Both the position numbers and the translations under genes were made by a program. The notes beneath the pieces are model-generated. The model was not told the DNA's origin and ran no database searches. It was given only the letters and a program-made list of their open reading frames with translations. A stretch of DNA of 64,000 nt from an uncultured Atopobiaceae bacterium (lineage in GTDB: Bacteria > Actinomycetota > Coriobacteriia > Coriobacteriales > Atopobiaceae), in contig CALULO010000001.1 of the NCBI GenBank assembly GCA_944321515.1, positions 62,001 through 126,000 on the forward strand, given 5' to 3'. Each line of letters starts with the position of its first letter. The stretch's first letter is position 1. Of this stretch, positions 1 to 6,737 are shown piece by piece.

Positions 1-522
1 CGAAATGTCGAGCTCGGCGATGGCCTCGCAGTCGCAGAACAGGCCGTTCATGTCCTCGACCAAGGACGTGTCAAAGCCAGAGAGGTCCAGCTCTCTCAGG
101 GATTGGCAGAGCATGAAGGTGTCGACCATGCTCCGCACGTGCGAGGTGTCCAGGAGGCCGAGCCCGCGAATCTCCGTCAGGCTCAGGCAGTCTGCAAACC
201 AGCCGTCAAGGGTCTCGGGCGCCACGGGGCTCGCAAACACCGCGATCAGGACGTCCTGCCACGGCACGTCATGGGACATCGTGACCAACCCGTACTCGTC
301 CGGCTCGGAGAACCGGCGGGGATACCCTTCAGCCGGCACCTCGATGTCATCCCCGGCAAGAGACAGCCGGCAGGTGTGCCCGAACGCGTCAATCGTGCGC
401 AGGTCGCAGTCCTCGAGGCACGCCCCCAGCACCACGACGTCCTTCCAGTTGTCGGTCAGGGGGTCGAGGTCCTCGTCGTAGAGCTTGTAGGTCCGGGCAT
501 ACGCCCTTGTCGTCTCCCCCAC
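1..522 (-). CDS. BspA-family (DUF285) repeat protein, N-terminal part
   Basis: Partial gene cut by the window edge; 174 residues are visible. Translation of the minus strand from a GTG at 522, with GGGAGG five bases upstream, gives an open frame. From about residue 115 it shows the repeat pattern of BspA-type surface and leucine-rich-like proteins: LLDTSHVRSMVDTFMLCQSL followed by LDLSGFDTSLVEDMNGLFCD. In this family such repeats form a curved solenoid used for binding. No signal peptide is visible at the N-terminus, so this copy may be cytoplasmic or exported in another way. The start lies 24 bases after the stop of the AAA+ ATPase gene, in the same direction, so the two probably form an operon. 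Family assignment is confident; the ligand is unknown. Confidence 0.8.
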   Translation of the reverse strand, partial: MGETTRAYARTYKLYDEDLDPLTDNWKDVVVLGACLEDCDLRTIDAFGHTCRLSLAGDDIEVPAEGYPRRFSEPDEYGLVTMSHDVPWQDVLIAVFASPVAPETLDGWFADCLSLTEIRGLGLLDTSHVRSMVDTFMLCQSLRELDLSGFDTSLVEDMNGLFCDCEAIAELDIS

Positions 523-546
523 GGCAGCCTCCCGTCTTGATGCCTG

Positions 547-1713
547 CTAGAACCCCATCCGAGCCCTGCCCTCCGTCACGCACTGTGGCAGCGCGGCGAG
601 AAGGTCCTTGCTGGTGATCGTTGCCTCGTCATGGTCGCAGGACGCCTCGACCACCGCGTGGTCCACAAGGCGGCGGACCGAGCGCGCGTTGGAGAAGTCC
701 TTCGACCTCTTGAGCCTCTCAAGGGCGCGCCGCATCTCGTCCTCGTCGCACGAGACGGAAAACCCGCGCCTCTCCGCAATCAGGTGGAAGATGCTGCAGA
801 GCTCCTCCGTCGTGAAGTCGGGAAACTCGATGCGGTACCCAAAGCGGTCGCGCAGACCCGGGTTGAGGTCAAGCGTTCGGTCGACCTCCTTGGGGTAGCC
901 CGCCACCACGCAGACGAGCTGGTCCCGGAGCGCGTCGAGCCGGTCAGTCAGAACGTCAAGGGCCTCCTGGCCGTAGCCCCCGGCATGGGAGACGCTCAGG
1001 CCATAGAACTCGTCAATGAAGAGCATCCCGCCCACGGCCGAGTCGATGATCTTCCTGACCTTGTTGCCGGTCTGCCCCACGTAGTCAGCCACGAGCCCGT
1101 TGCCGCTGACCTTCACGAACTTGTGCGTCCCGTCGGTGACGCCCAGGCCGTCCAGATAGGTGACAAGCCGACTTGCAAGCTCGCTCTTGCCGGTGCCCGG
1201 ACGGCCCACAAAGACGAAGTGGAAGCAGTCCACCGCCGAGCGCCCGTGCTTCGCCACGGTCTTGGAGAGCTTGATGAGCGTCTCCTTCTGCCGGTCCATG
1301 CCCACCAGGCCGTCAAAGACGCGCTCGGGGTCGGCAGGTGCGGCGGGCGCGGGCTCCTGGTCCACGGCGCCCAGGTCCGTGGCGCTGGCCTCGGGGGCAC
1401 CGGCCTCCGCAAGCTGCAGGAGCACGGAGAGGTCGTCGACGGGGACCGTCTGGATGTCCACCCGGTCCACGTCGAGCACCTCATAGGGGGTCCACTTCTG
1501 CAGGACCATGTCCACGGCGCCGGGATACGTCGAGTTCTCCGCCGAGAAGAACGGGACCACCCAGGCACCCTCCTCGGTCCGCTCCGCACGCAGGAAGCAC
1601 ACGTTTGCGTCACCCAGGTGCTGAGCAAAGCGCAGGCGCGCCGCGACCTCATCCCAGTTGGGCTCCGCGCCCTCGGCGACCTTGATGTGACCGTGCTTGA
1701 AACCGATCTTCAT
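547..1713 (-). CDS. CbbX/SpoVK-like AAA+ ATPase
   Basis: 388-residue AAA+ protein. Residues 1-130 are a divergent N-terminal domain ending in an Ala/Pro-rich linker. The ATPase core follows: Walker A GRPGTGKS at 170-177, Walker B MLFIDE at 230-235, the arginine-finger segment GLRDRF at 286-291 and a sensor-2 region NARSVRRLV near 342-350. This arrangement is that of the CbbX/SpoVK/EccA clade, whose members remodel protein complexes or drive secretion and rubisco activation. The ATG at 1713 is chosen because GGGAGG precedes it and the longer frame runs through the palindromic operator. The gene lies between the BspA-type gene downstream and the membrane TIR-like gene upstream. The client protein is unknown; acting on the neighbouring repeat or TIR proteins is inference. 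Confidence 0.85.
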   Translation of the reverse strand: MKIGFKHGHIKVAEGAEPNWDEVAARLRFAQHLGDANVCFLRAERTEEGAWVVPFFSAENSTYPGAVDMVLQKWTPYEVLDVDRVDIQTVPVDDLSVLLQLAEAGAPEASATDLGAVDQEPAPAAPADPERVFDGLVGMDRQKETLIKLSKTVAKHGRSAVDCFHFVFVGRPGTGKSELASRLVTYLDGLGVTDGTHKFVKVSGNGLVADYVGQTGNKVRKIIDSAVGGMLFIDEFYGLSVSHAGGYGQEALDVLTDRLDALRDQLVCVVAGYPKEVDRTLDLNPGLRDRFGYRIEFPDFTTEELCSIFHLIAERRGFSVSCDEDEMRRALERLKRSKDFSNARSVRRLVDHAVVEASCDHDEATITSKDLLAALPQCVTEGRARMGF

Positions 1714-1784
1714 TCCCGACCTCCCGCGCTCGACGTCCCGCTGCGTCCTCGGTGGCCAGGACAATACTAGCGCCGGGCACGGCG

Positions 1785-1796
1785 CGTTGTACAACG
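1785..1796. promoter_or_regulatory. Perfect 12-bp palindrome, candidate operator
   Basis: CGTTGTACAACG, repeated exactly at 4064-4075. After one variable base both copies continue with GCCCGCCGG, so the conserved block is 23 bases with one difference. It lies 72 bases upstream of the AAA+ start. Shared, symmetric and at the same distance from its genes, it is a likely binding site for a dimeric repressor or activator of the cluster. Confidence 0.55.
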
Positions 1797-1860
1797 TGCC
1801 CGCCGGTGGCTTCCGGAGGCAGGGCCGGTGGGCGACGCACAGTCGCACGTGCTTCTCGCC

Positions 1861-1895
1861 GTTCTTCTCGCCATGCCCGGCTGGGCGAGAAGAAC
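1861..1895. terminator. Hairpin built from two inverted GGCGAGAAGAAC words
   Basis: GTTCTTCTCGCC (1861-1872) and GGCGAGAAGAAC (1884-1895) form a perfect 12-bp stem around an 11-base loop, 38 bases after the stop of the membrane TIR-like gene. There is no T-run, so termination is uncertain. A third copy of the core, CTTCTCGCC, lies just beside it at 1852-1860. Confidence 0.5.
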
Positions 1896-1932
1896 GTAGC
1901 GGCTTGCGGAGGCTCGCGCGCGGGGAACCAAG

Positions 1933-3993
1933 CTAGGCGCCCGAGCAGCGCCTCTGCGCGGAGAGGAGCTTCTGCCGCGCCCCCTCGTCACTAAGCCTCT
2001 GGGCGTCGGCAAGGCCTCTCCGACAGGCGGCGAGGGCAATCTGCGGCTCTTTCAAATCAATCAGAGTGTCAATGACTTCAACCAGCTTCTCGGCCCATTC
2101 CGGCACGGGCGGCTCATCAAGCGAATCAGCGTGGGCAAGCCACTCCCTCGCACGGGCCATCTCTCGGGCGTCTGAAATGCTCGTCGCAAGGTCAAGCGCC
2201 CGTTGGGCATGCTCACGCATTTCGGAAGGATCCCATGAGATGGCCGCAAGCTCCCGCTGCGCATTAACCACCCTCCAGACAACTCCGGCAGACACCGACT
2301 CTGCATAGCAGCGCTCAAAGGCATCTCGCTCCTCTGTAACCCGCTTCATGTCGGCATAACAGCAGGCAACCAGGTAATAGACCCATGACCGGAACTCGTC
2401 TGCATAGAGCACCTCAGAAGTGGGGGAAGTCCAAACACAGGACATCTTCATCGAGTCGCGAGCAAGCCCCTCCAGTTCCTCAACGAGTCCGTCTGAGCCA
2501 CCCGCGCCCGCGCGAATCTCGCAGCGCATCCGCATGACGCGCAGGTACATGATCGCTTCGGGGCTGGCGTCAGGCTGCTTGCGGAGCTCTTCCAAGGCCG
2601 ATGCATATATCTTGGCGGCCTGGTCGCAGTTCTCTCCTGCCTCGTAGAGGCTGCCTGCCTTCAGGGTCCTTCTCATCACCTTGGTGACAGGTTTTGGCGA
2701 AAGCTGAGGCTTCTTGCGCGCCAGAACCTCGACCTGCGCTCCCTCCCCGGGCGCCTTGCCGTTCCCGTCGGAGCCACCAGCCTGGGCGCCAACCCGCAGC
2801 TTGCGACTTTTCACCGAGGTCCCCCGCACCACGGCAAAGAAGTAAGCGCCCCAGTCGCGCCCCGCGCACATGAACCACTGAATCGATCCGCTGGCAAGCA
2901 CCCGAAACCCCGCGATTGTCGCGGCGGGTGGGATGGTGCCCCTCTTGCTCTCCTTCACTTCAAGCGAACTGAGGGCGAGGTCGATGCGCCGCCTAGCCTG
3001 CTCCTCGGGAAGCGGTGGGACGAGAAACACGCACTTCTGCAGCATGCCCCATTCCTTTATGTGCCGAATCTCCCAGGCAAGCGACTCGGTGTCGCCCGTG
3101 GTGAGCAGAATCGTCCCACAGCGCAACATGGTGAGTCGAACGGCCTCCTGCCAGGCATCGTCCTCGAAGTAGCTGCGCCACGCCCCTGGGCGGGGAAGCC
3201 GCTCCCCGGGACGGCCGATGGTGATGAGGTTTCCGCATACTGCGCCCGCACAGTACCCAACGAATTCCTCAAATGAAATGCGGGGCCACAGCAGGGACCG
3301 CAGGTCGCAGTCAGTCACCGGCGTATAGAGCGAGAGCCTGTCGTCCGCAAAAGAGCGCAGGTACAGCACCGTTTTACCGGTTGCGAACTGTTCAAACTGC
3401 GGAAGGGAAAAGGCCCGCGCCACACGCATGCCAAACCGGCGGACCAGATAGGCTGCCAACAGCAAGAGGTAGGCGAGCAGCGCGCTCCCAACGACATGCT
3501 GGGTATTTCTCATGCAGGCGAAAAAGGCGGCCCATGCAAGAGCGACGCACATCGTGCTGGCGATCAGACGCGCCGTGCGTTCCGGCACGGTCTTGGGCGG
3601 AAGCGCGACGAGTCCTCGCGAAACAAGCATGAACTCATCAAGCGCAGGCAGCAGACAGGTAGACAGCGCGGGAAAGAAAGCCATGATCGCTGCGGGCGCA
3701 GCGGCAAAGACAACGATAGCCTGGCAGACGAGCGCAATGAGCACGATTCGGGCGCCAAACGTGAGGGAGATGCGAGCCCTCATGCCGGGAAGGACCATCT
3801 TCTCTGCGGCTACGTCGCACTCGATGGTCGGCTCGCCATCAGGGCGATCGGCTGCTGCAAGCGCGGCAGCAGCCAAAAGCGTGTCTTTCAGAGGGGGCAT
3901 TGAGCACAAGGCCCTCTCAAAAGTCCCACGACTAAAGATAAAAAGGGCGAGACGGACCAAGAGCATTATGGCTACAACGGCAAGCAATGACAT
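1933..3993 (-). CDS. Membrane protein with TIR-like core and helical-repeat tail
   Basis: 686 residues. Hydrophobic segments lie at about 1-20, 82-110, 145-162 and 165-185, so the rest is probably held at the membrane facing the cytoplasm. Residues 206-330 look like a divergent TIR/Rossmann-like domain: a strand with VLYLRSFADD, then GNLITIGRPGERLPRPGAW, a tryptophan helix, ILLTTGDTESLAWEI with a conserved-looking Glu308, and a final strand CVFLVP. Residues 440-686 are helix-rich with TPR-like Ala/Arg pairs. The start at 3993 has GGAGGGG five bases before it; a possible -10 TATACT sits at 4021-4026. The gene diverges from the zinc-ribbon and TIR/WD40 genes and shares their palindrome. I recognise the architecture but not a named family; the TIR relation is inferred from pattern only. 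Confidence 0.65.
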   Translation of the reverse strand: MSLLAVVAIMLLVRLALFIFSRGTFERALCSMPPLKDTLLAAAALAAADRPDGEPTIECDVAAEKMVLPGMRARISLTFGARIVLIALVCQAIVVFAAAPAAIMAFFPALSTCLLPALDEFMLVSRGLVALPPKTVPERTARLIASTMCVALAWAAFFACMRNTQHVVGSALLAYLLLLAAYLVRRFGMRVARAFSLPQFEQFATGKTVLYLRSFADDRLSLYTPVTDCDLRSLLWPRISFEEFVGYCAGAVCGNLITIGRPGERLPRPGAWRSYFEDDAWQEAVRLTMLRCGTILLTTGDTESLAWEIRHIKEWGMLQKCVFLVPPLPEEQARRRIDLALSSLEVKESKRGTIPPAATIAGFRVLASGSIQWFMCAGRDWGAYFFAVVRGTSVKSRKLRVGAQAGGSDGNGKAPGEGAQVEVLARKKPQLSPKPVTKVMRRTLKAGSLYEAGENCDQAAKIYASALEELRKQPDASPEAIMYLRVMRMRCEIRAGAGGSDGLVEELEGLARDSMKMSCVWTSPTSEVLYADEFRSWVYYLVACCYADMKRVTEERDAFERCYAESVSAGVVWRVVNAQRELAAISWDPSEMREHAQRALDLATSISDAREMARAREWLAHADSLDEPPVPEWAEKLVEVIDTLIDLKEPQIALAACRRGLADAQRLSDEGARQKLLSAQRRCSGA

Positions 3994-4020
3994 GGGCACC
4001 CCTCCGTCGGCTCTGGGGCG

Positions 4021-4026
4021 AGTATA
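4021..4026 (-). promoter_or_regulatory. Possible -10 element of the membrane TIR-like gene
   Basis: TATACT on the minus strand, 27 bases before the ATG at 3993. No good -35 hexamer lies at the expected distance, which would fit an activator-dependent promoter. Confidence 0.35.
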
Positions 4027-4063
4027 GGCCACGGACGTCGCAGGCTCCCGCGAGATTAACCGG

Positions 4064-4075
4064 CGTTGTACAACG
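4064..4075. promoter_or_regulatory. Second copy of the CGTTGTACAACG palindrome
   Basis: Identical to 1785-1796 and placed in the divergent gap, about 70 bases from the start of both the membrane gene (minus) and the zinc-ribbon gene (plus). TATAAA at 4094-4099 is a good -10 for the plus-strand gene, about 22 bases beyond the TTGTAC half of the palindrome, so a regulator bound here could control both directions. Confidence 0.55.
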
Positions 4076-4144
4076 CGCCCGCCGGCCGTTCCCTATAAAG
4101 GGTGCCAGGCGGTCCACAGGGGACCGCAGGCGAAAGGAGGCGTC

Positions 4145-4270
4145 ATGTCCGAGGACAAGAAGGACGAGCGCGCGGAGATCACCTGCCCGGAGTGCGGCTG
4201 GAAGGCCTACTACGGCAACGGGGGCATCTCCTGCACCAACCCGGAATGTAAGCACTACCGGGGGTATTAG
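4145..4270 (+). CDS. Small zinc-ribbon protein (41 residues)
   Basis: A 41-residue frame starting MSEDKKDERAEITCPECGWK, with AAAGGAGG four bases before the ATG. It contains two paired cysteine motifs, CPEC at 14-17 and CTNPEC at 30-35, which form a classical zinc ribbon; the rest is hydrophilic. Such tiny zinc ribbons bind nucleic acid or protein partners and often sit in regulated clusters. It is followed closely by a GC-rich hairpin and then the TIR-like/propeller gene. The strong ribosome site and cysteine spacing make it a real gene. Its role in the cluster is unknown; adaptor or regulator is only a guess. Confidence 0.8.
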   Translation: MSEDKKDERAEITCPECGWKAYYGNGGISCTNPECKHYRGY

Positions 4271-4279
4271 CCCCCCAGC

Positions 4280-4300
4280 GGGGCCGGGACTACCGGCCCC
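4280..4300 (+). terminator. GC-rich hairpin after the zinc-ribbon gene
   Basis: GGGGCCGG and CCGGCCCC form a perfect 8-bp stem around a five-base loop, ten bases after the zinc-ribbon stop. No T-run follows, so it may only attenuate transcription into the next genes. Confidence 0.45.
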
Positions 4301-4352
4301 GCGCCGCCGGCGCTCAGGACGACAGCTTGAGAGACGGCGTACAAGCCGCCAG

Positions 4353-4385
4353 GTTCTTCTCGCCCGTCTGTGGTTCTGCGAGAAG
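4353..4385. repeat. Inverted pair of the GCGAGAAG word
   Basis: GTTCTTCTCGCC at 4353-4364 faces GCGAGAAG at 4378-4385, giving an 8-bp stem. It lies in the 233-base gap between the zinc-ribbon gene and the first TIR-like/propeller gene. That gap otherwise shows only a weak possible -10, TATCCT, about 40 bases before the next start. Confidence 0.5.
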
Positions 4386-4503
4386 TGCTCGCGGCTTGTT
4401 TGTTGTTTGCGCGTCGGGACGTCATTAACAACCTGATTACGCGCATGGGTTGCGTTGCCTCTGCTGCTATCCTGAGGCCACCTGCGGAAGAACGGAGGTT
4501 CAC

Positions 4504-6729
4504 ATGGGTTCCGAACCAGGCCGAAAAACCGTGAGCGTGCTCACCTGCGCAGCAGACAACGAGCTCGCCCGCCAGGTTGAGCGCATCGCACGCGAAGAGG
4601 GCTTCGGGGTGGCGTCTGGCTCCACGGCCAAGCCCTCGGAGTTGTGCCTGGTCCTCCTTTCGCACGCGGCCGTCGATGACTCGGAGTTCCTGCGGCGAGC
4701 CGAGGACGCCGTGAAACGCTCGCCATCCGCAATCCCCGTGCGCATTGACGAAGTTCGTCCCGAGGAGGCGGGTAGGCCTGGGTCGGCCATACGTGAGCGC
4801 AACTGGGCTGACTTCTCCGGAGAATCCAGGCGAGACCCCGACTCTTGGAAGCGCCTCCTGCACTCCAACGTTAACCTGTATAGCTCCTTCTACGATCTTG
4901 ACGAGCGGTCAAGGCGATGGGACGCCTGCGATCATGATGTCAGCTTCCTGCTGCAGGACGTCAAGGCAGCAAGACAGGCCAAGAAGGTTCTGAGCGCACT
5001 TGCCGCGGACCCCTATCAACGCCCGACCAAAACCATGCAGGAATATGTGAATACGTCTGAGCGTTACGCCCGTAAGACGCGTTCCAAAGAGCATCTCAGC
5101 ATCGCGCGCGCCTTCAGCTCGTTCCTCGTCATTGCCATCGCGCTCAGCGCTCTCAACTTTGCCGTACGCAGATACCAGAATTACTCAGGGCTCCTCGAGG
5201 AGTCGATGCAAGGCTTCGACATGAGCAGCGACCCAGCCTACGCTGCTTTCCGAGCACTTGAGATAGGACGGGACAAGAACATCAATTCCGATGCCGTCTA
5301 CTACCAGACCATTGATGCGCTCTCCCTTCCCTGGGAGGTCTCCGAGCTGGGCCTGGTCGAAAAGGATGCTGGCGTTGGCAACCAGTCGCAGGCCGTCTTT
5401 TGCAAGAACGGCGAGACATTGCTCATACGTGGTCCCAACGGCACGCTTCAGACCTGGCTCCCTCAAACAGCAGAGGCAACGGACAATCGATACGTCTCCG
5501 ATGAGGAGCGCTTTTCCTTTGACGCAACCCCTGACGGCTCCCGAGTTGCCGTGGCCGACGCCAAGGGTCTGCGAGTCTTTGACGGCTCGACATGGGAGCG
5601 GACGGACATCCCCTACGACGGAGACCCCATCACATCGGTTGCAATCTCCGCGGACGGCACCGAAATTCTTGCCGCAGGCAGCAACGGGCTCACGCTCGTC
5701 AGCACGCTGGACGAATCTGTGATGGCATCGCTTGATGCCGAGCCAGTCCTCTCGGTCAAAAGGACGCAGGACGGCCTTCGTGCCCTCGTCATCAAGGATG
5801 GGGCAGTTCTTTTCGTTGACGGAGAGACCATGGCACCCCTGGCGCACACAGGGCTGTCCGACGCTCCAGACTGCACGGGCGCGCTGGGGCCAGAGGGACG
5901 CGCAATCCTATGGACAGACGGGAGACTTCTGACCCTCTCCCCGGACAGCAGTTCTGAACCCATTGGGTTCAGCGTAAGCGAGCGTCCTCTTGACATGGCC
6001 GTCACCGGGAATACCGCAGTTATCGCCACAGCTGAGAACGGGGTCCAGGTGATAGACCTGCCCACCGGGGCCTTGCTCGGCACCCTCGCAACACAGATGG
6101 CGGGCGTACGATATCTGAGCGTGGCGGAGAGCGGGCTTGTCAGCTGTGGAAACGGCATAACGACAAGTGTCTATTCCTTGGACGGCATTGTGCCAAGCGC
6201 GGAACCTCCCGCAGATGCCCTTATCAGCGACTCGCTTGAGTGCAACGTCCCCGGGGCGTCCTTTGGCATCTGGTCGGACGGGGGCAACAAGTTCGTCCTG
6301 GCAGACAACGGCAAGGAGAAGGACTACACGTTCCAAGGCACCCACGGAGAGCCTGATGACATCACCGCGGTTGCCGCATCCGTCCAGCCCCGAAGCTATG
6401 TCATTGGAACGCGCTCGGGGGGCGTCACCACATACACCGTAACCACCGACGGCATCCAGGCGGCCACGCGCACCTGGGACACGCCCGACGGGTCGTCAGT
6501 CACCGCGGTGGGCTGGACCGCAGACGGCAAAAGACTGGTGATCCGGGCGGGTGGGCGCTGGTGGACCCCCTACTCCAACTCATGGGCAATAGGCCTCCAG
6601 AGAATCGCCAACACGCTTGCCGAACGTTCCCCGGCCGTCTGGTCAGCCTCAGAGCTCGAGACCTTCCCCGAGGACATCGTTGAGAGCATGGGCATGCAGG
6701 CCGCAACGCCACTGCCTGAGCCGCGCTAG
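4504..6729 (+). CDS. Degenerate TIR-like / transmembrane / beta-propeller protein
   Basis: 741 residues. The first 125 residues follow a TIR-like order: strand VSVLTCAAD, helix, strand ELCLVLLSH, helix, then AIPVRID and a WADF segment. The CxxE motif holding the catalytic glutamate in active TIR NADases is not evident, so this head is probably inactive or highly diverged. A basic stretch precedes one membrane helix at about 201-220. Residues 290-730 are WD40-like propeller blades, for example FSFDATPDGSRVAVADAKGL and VAISADGTEILAAGSNG. The ATG at 4504 follows GGAGG by five bases; the longer frame has no ribosome site. The next gene, eight bases downstream, has the same layout with a better TIR head, suggesting an active/inactive heteromer. 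The extracellular side of the helix probably carries the propeller. Confidence 0.75.
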   Translation: MGSEPGRKTVSVLTCAADNELARQVERIAREEGFGVASGSTAKPSELCLVLLSHAAVDDSEFLRRAEDAVKRSPSAIPVRIDEVRPEEAGRPGSAIRERNWADFSGESRRDPDSWKRLLHSNVNLYSSFYDLDERSRRWDACDHDVSFLLQDVKAARQAKKVLSALAADPYQRPTKTMQEYVNTSERYARKTRSKEHLSIARAFSSFLVIAIALSALNFAVRRYQNYSGLLEESMQGFDMSSDPAYAAFRALEIGRDKNINSDAVYYQTIDALSLPWEVSELGLVEKDAGVGNQSQAVFCKNGETLLIRGPNGTLQTWLPQTAEATDNRYVSDEERFSFDATPDGSRVAVADAKGLRVFDGSTWERTDIPYDGDPITSVAISADGTEILAAGSNGLTLVSTLDESVMASLDAEPVLSVKRTQDGLRALVIKDGAVLFVDGETMAPLAHTGLSDAPDCTGALGPEGRAILWTDGRLLTLSPDSSSEPIGFSVSERPLDMAVTGNTAVIATAENGVQVIDLPTGALLGTLATQMAGVRYLSVAESGLVSCGNGITTSVYSLDGIVPSAEPPADALISDSLECNVPGASFGIWSDGGNKFVLADNGKEKDYTFQGTHGEPDDITAVAASVQPRSYVIGTRSGGVTTYTVTTDGIQAATRTWDTPDGSSVTAVGWTADGKRLVIRAGGRWWTPYSNSWAIGLQRIANTLAERSPAVWSASELETFPEDIVESMGMQAATPLPEPR

Positions 6730-6737
6730 GAGGTGCC

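Larger units (their letters stand above)
1714..1932. promoter_or_regulatory. Promoter region of the AAA+ gene
   Basis: This gap holds the 12-bp palindrome CGTTGTACAACG at 1785-1796. On the minus strand its TTGTAC half can serve as a -35 element, with TAGTAT 19 bases further on as a weak -10, so a bound regulator would cover the promoter. The gap also holds the inverted pair of the GGCGAGAAGAAC word at 1861-1895, downstream of the membrane protein gene, where it could end that transcript. Promoter elements are judged by eye. Confidence 0.45.

Noticed and set aside
1..540. Plus-strand frames of 145 and 158 codons at the window start
   Set aside because: The minus strand encodes recognisable BspA/DUF285 repeats here; the plus frames are shadows.
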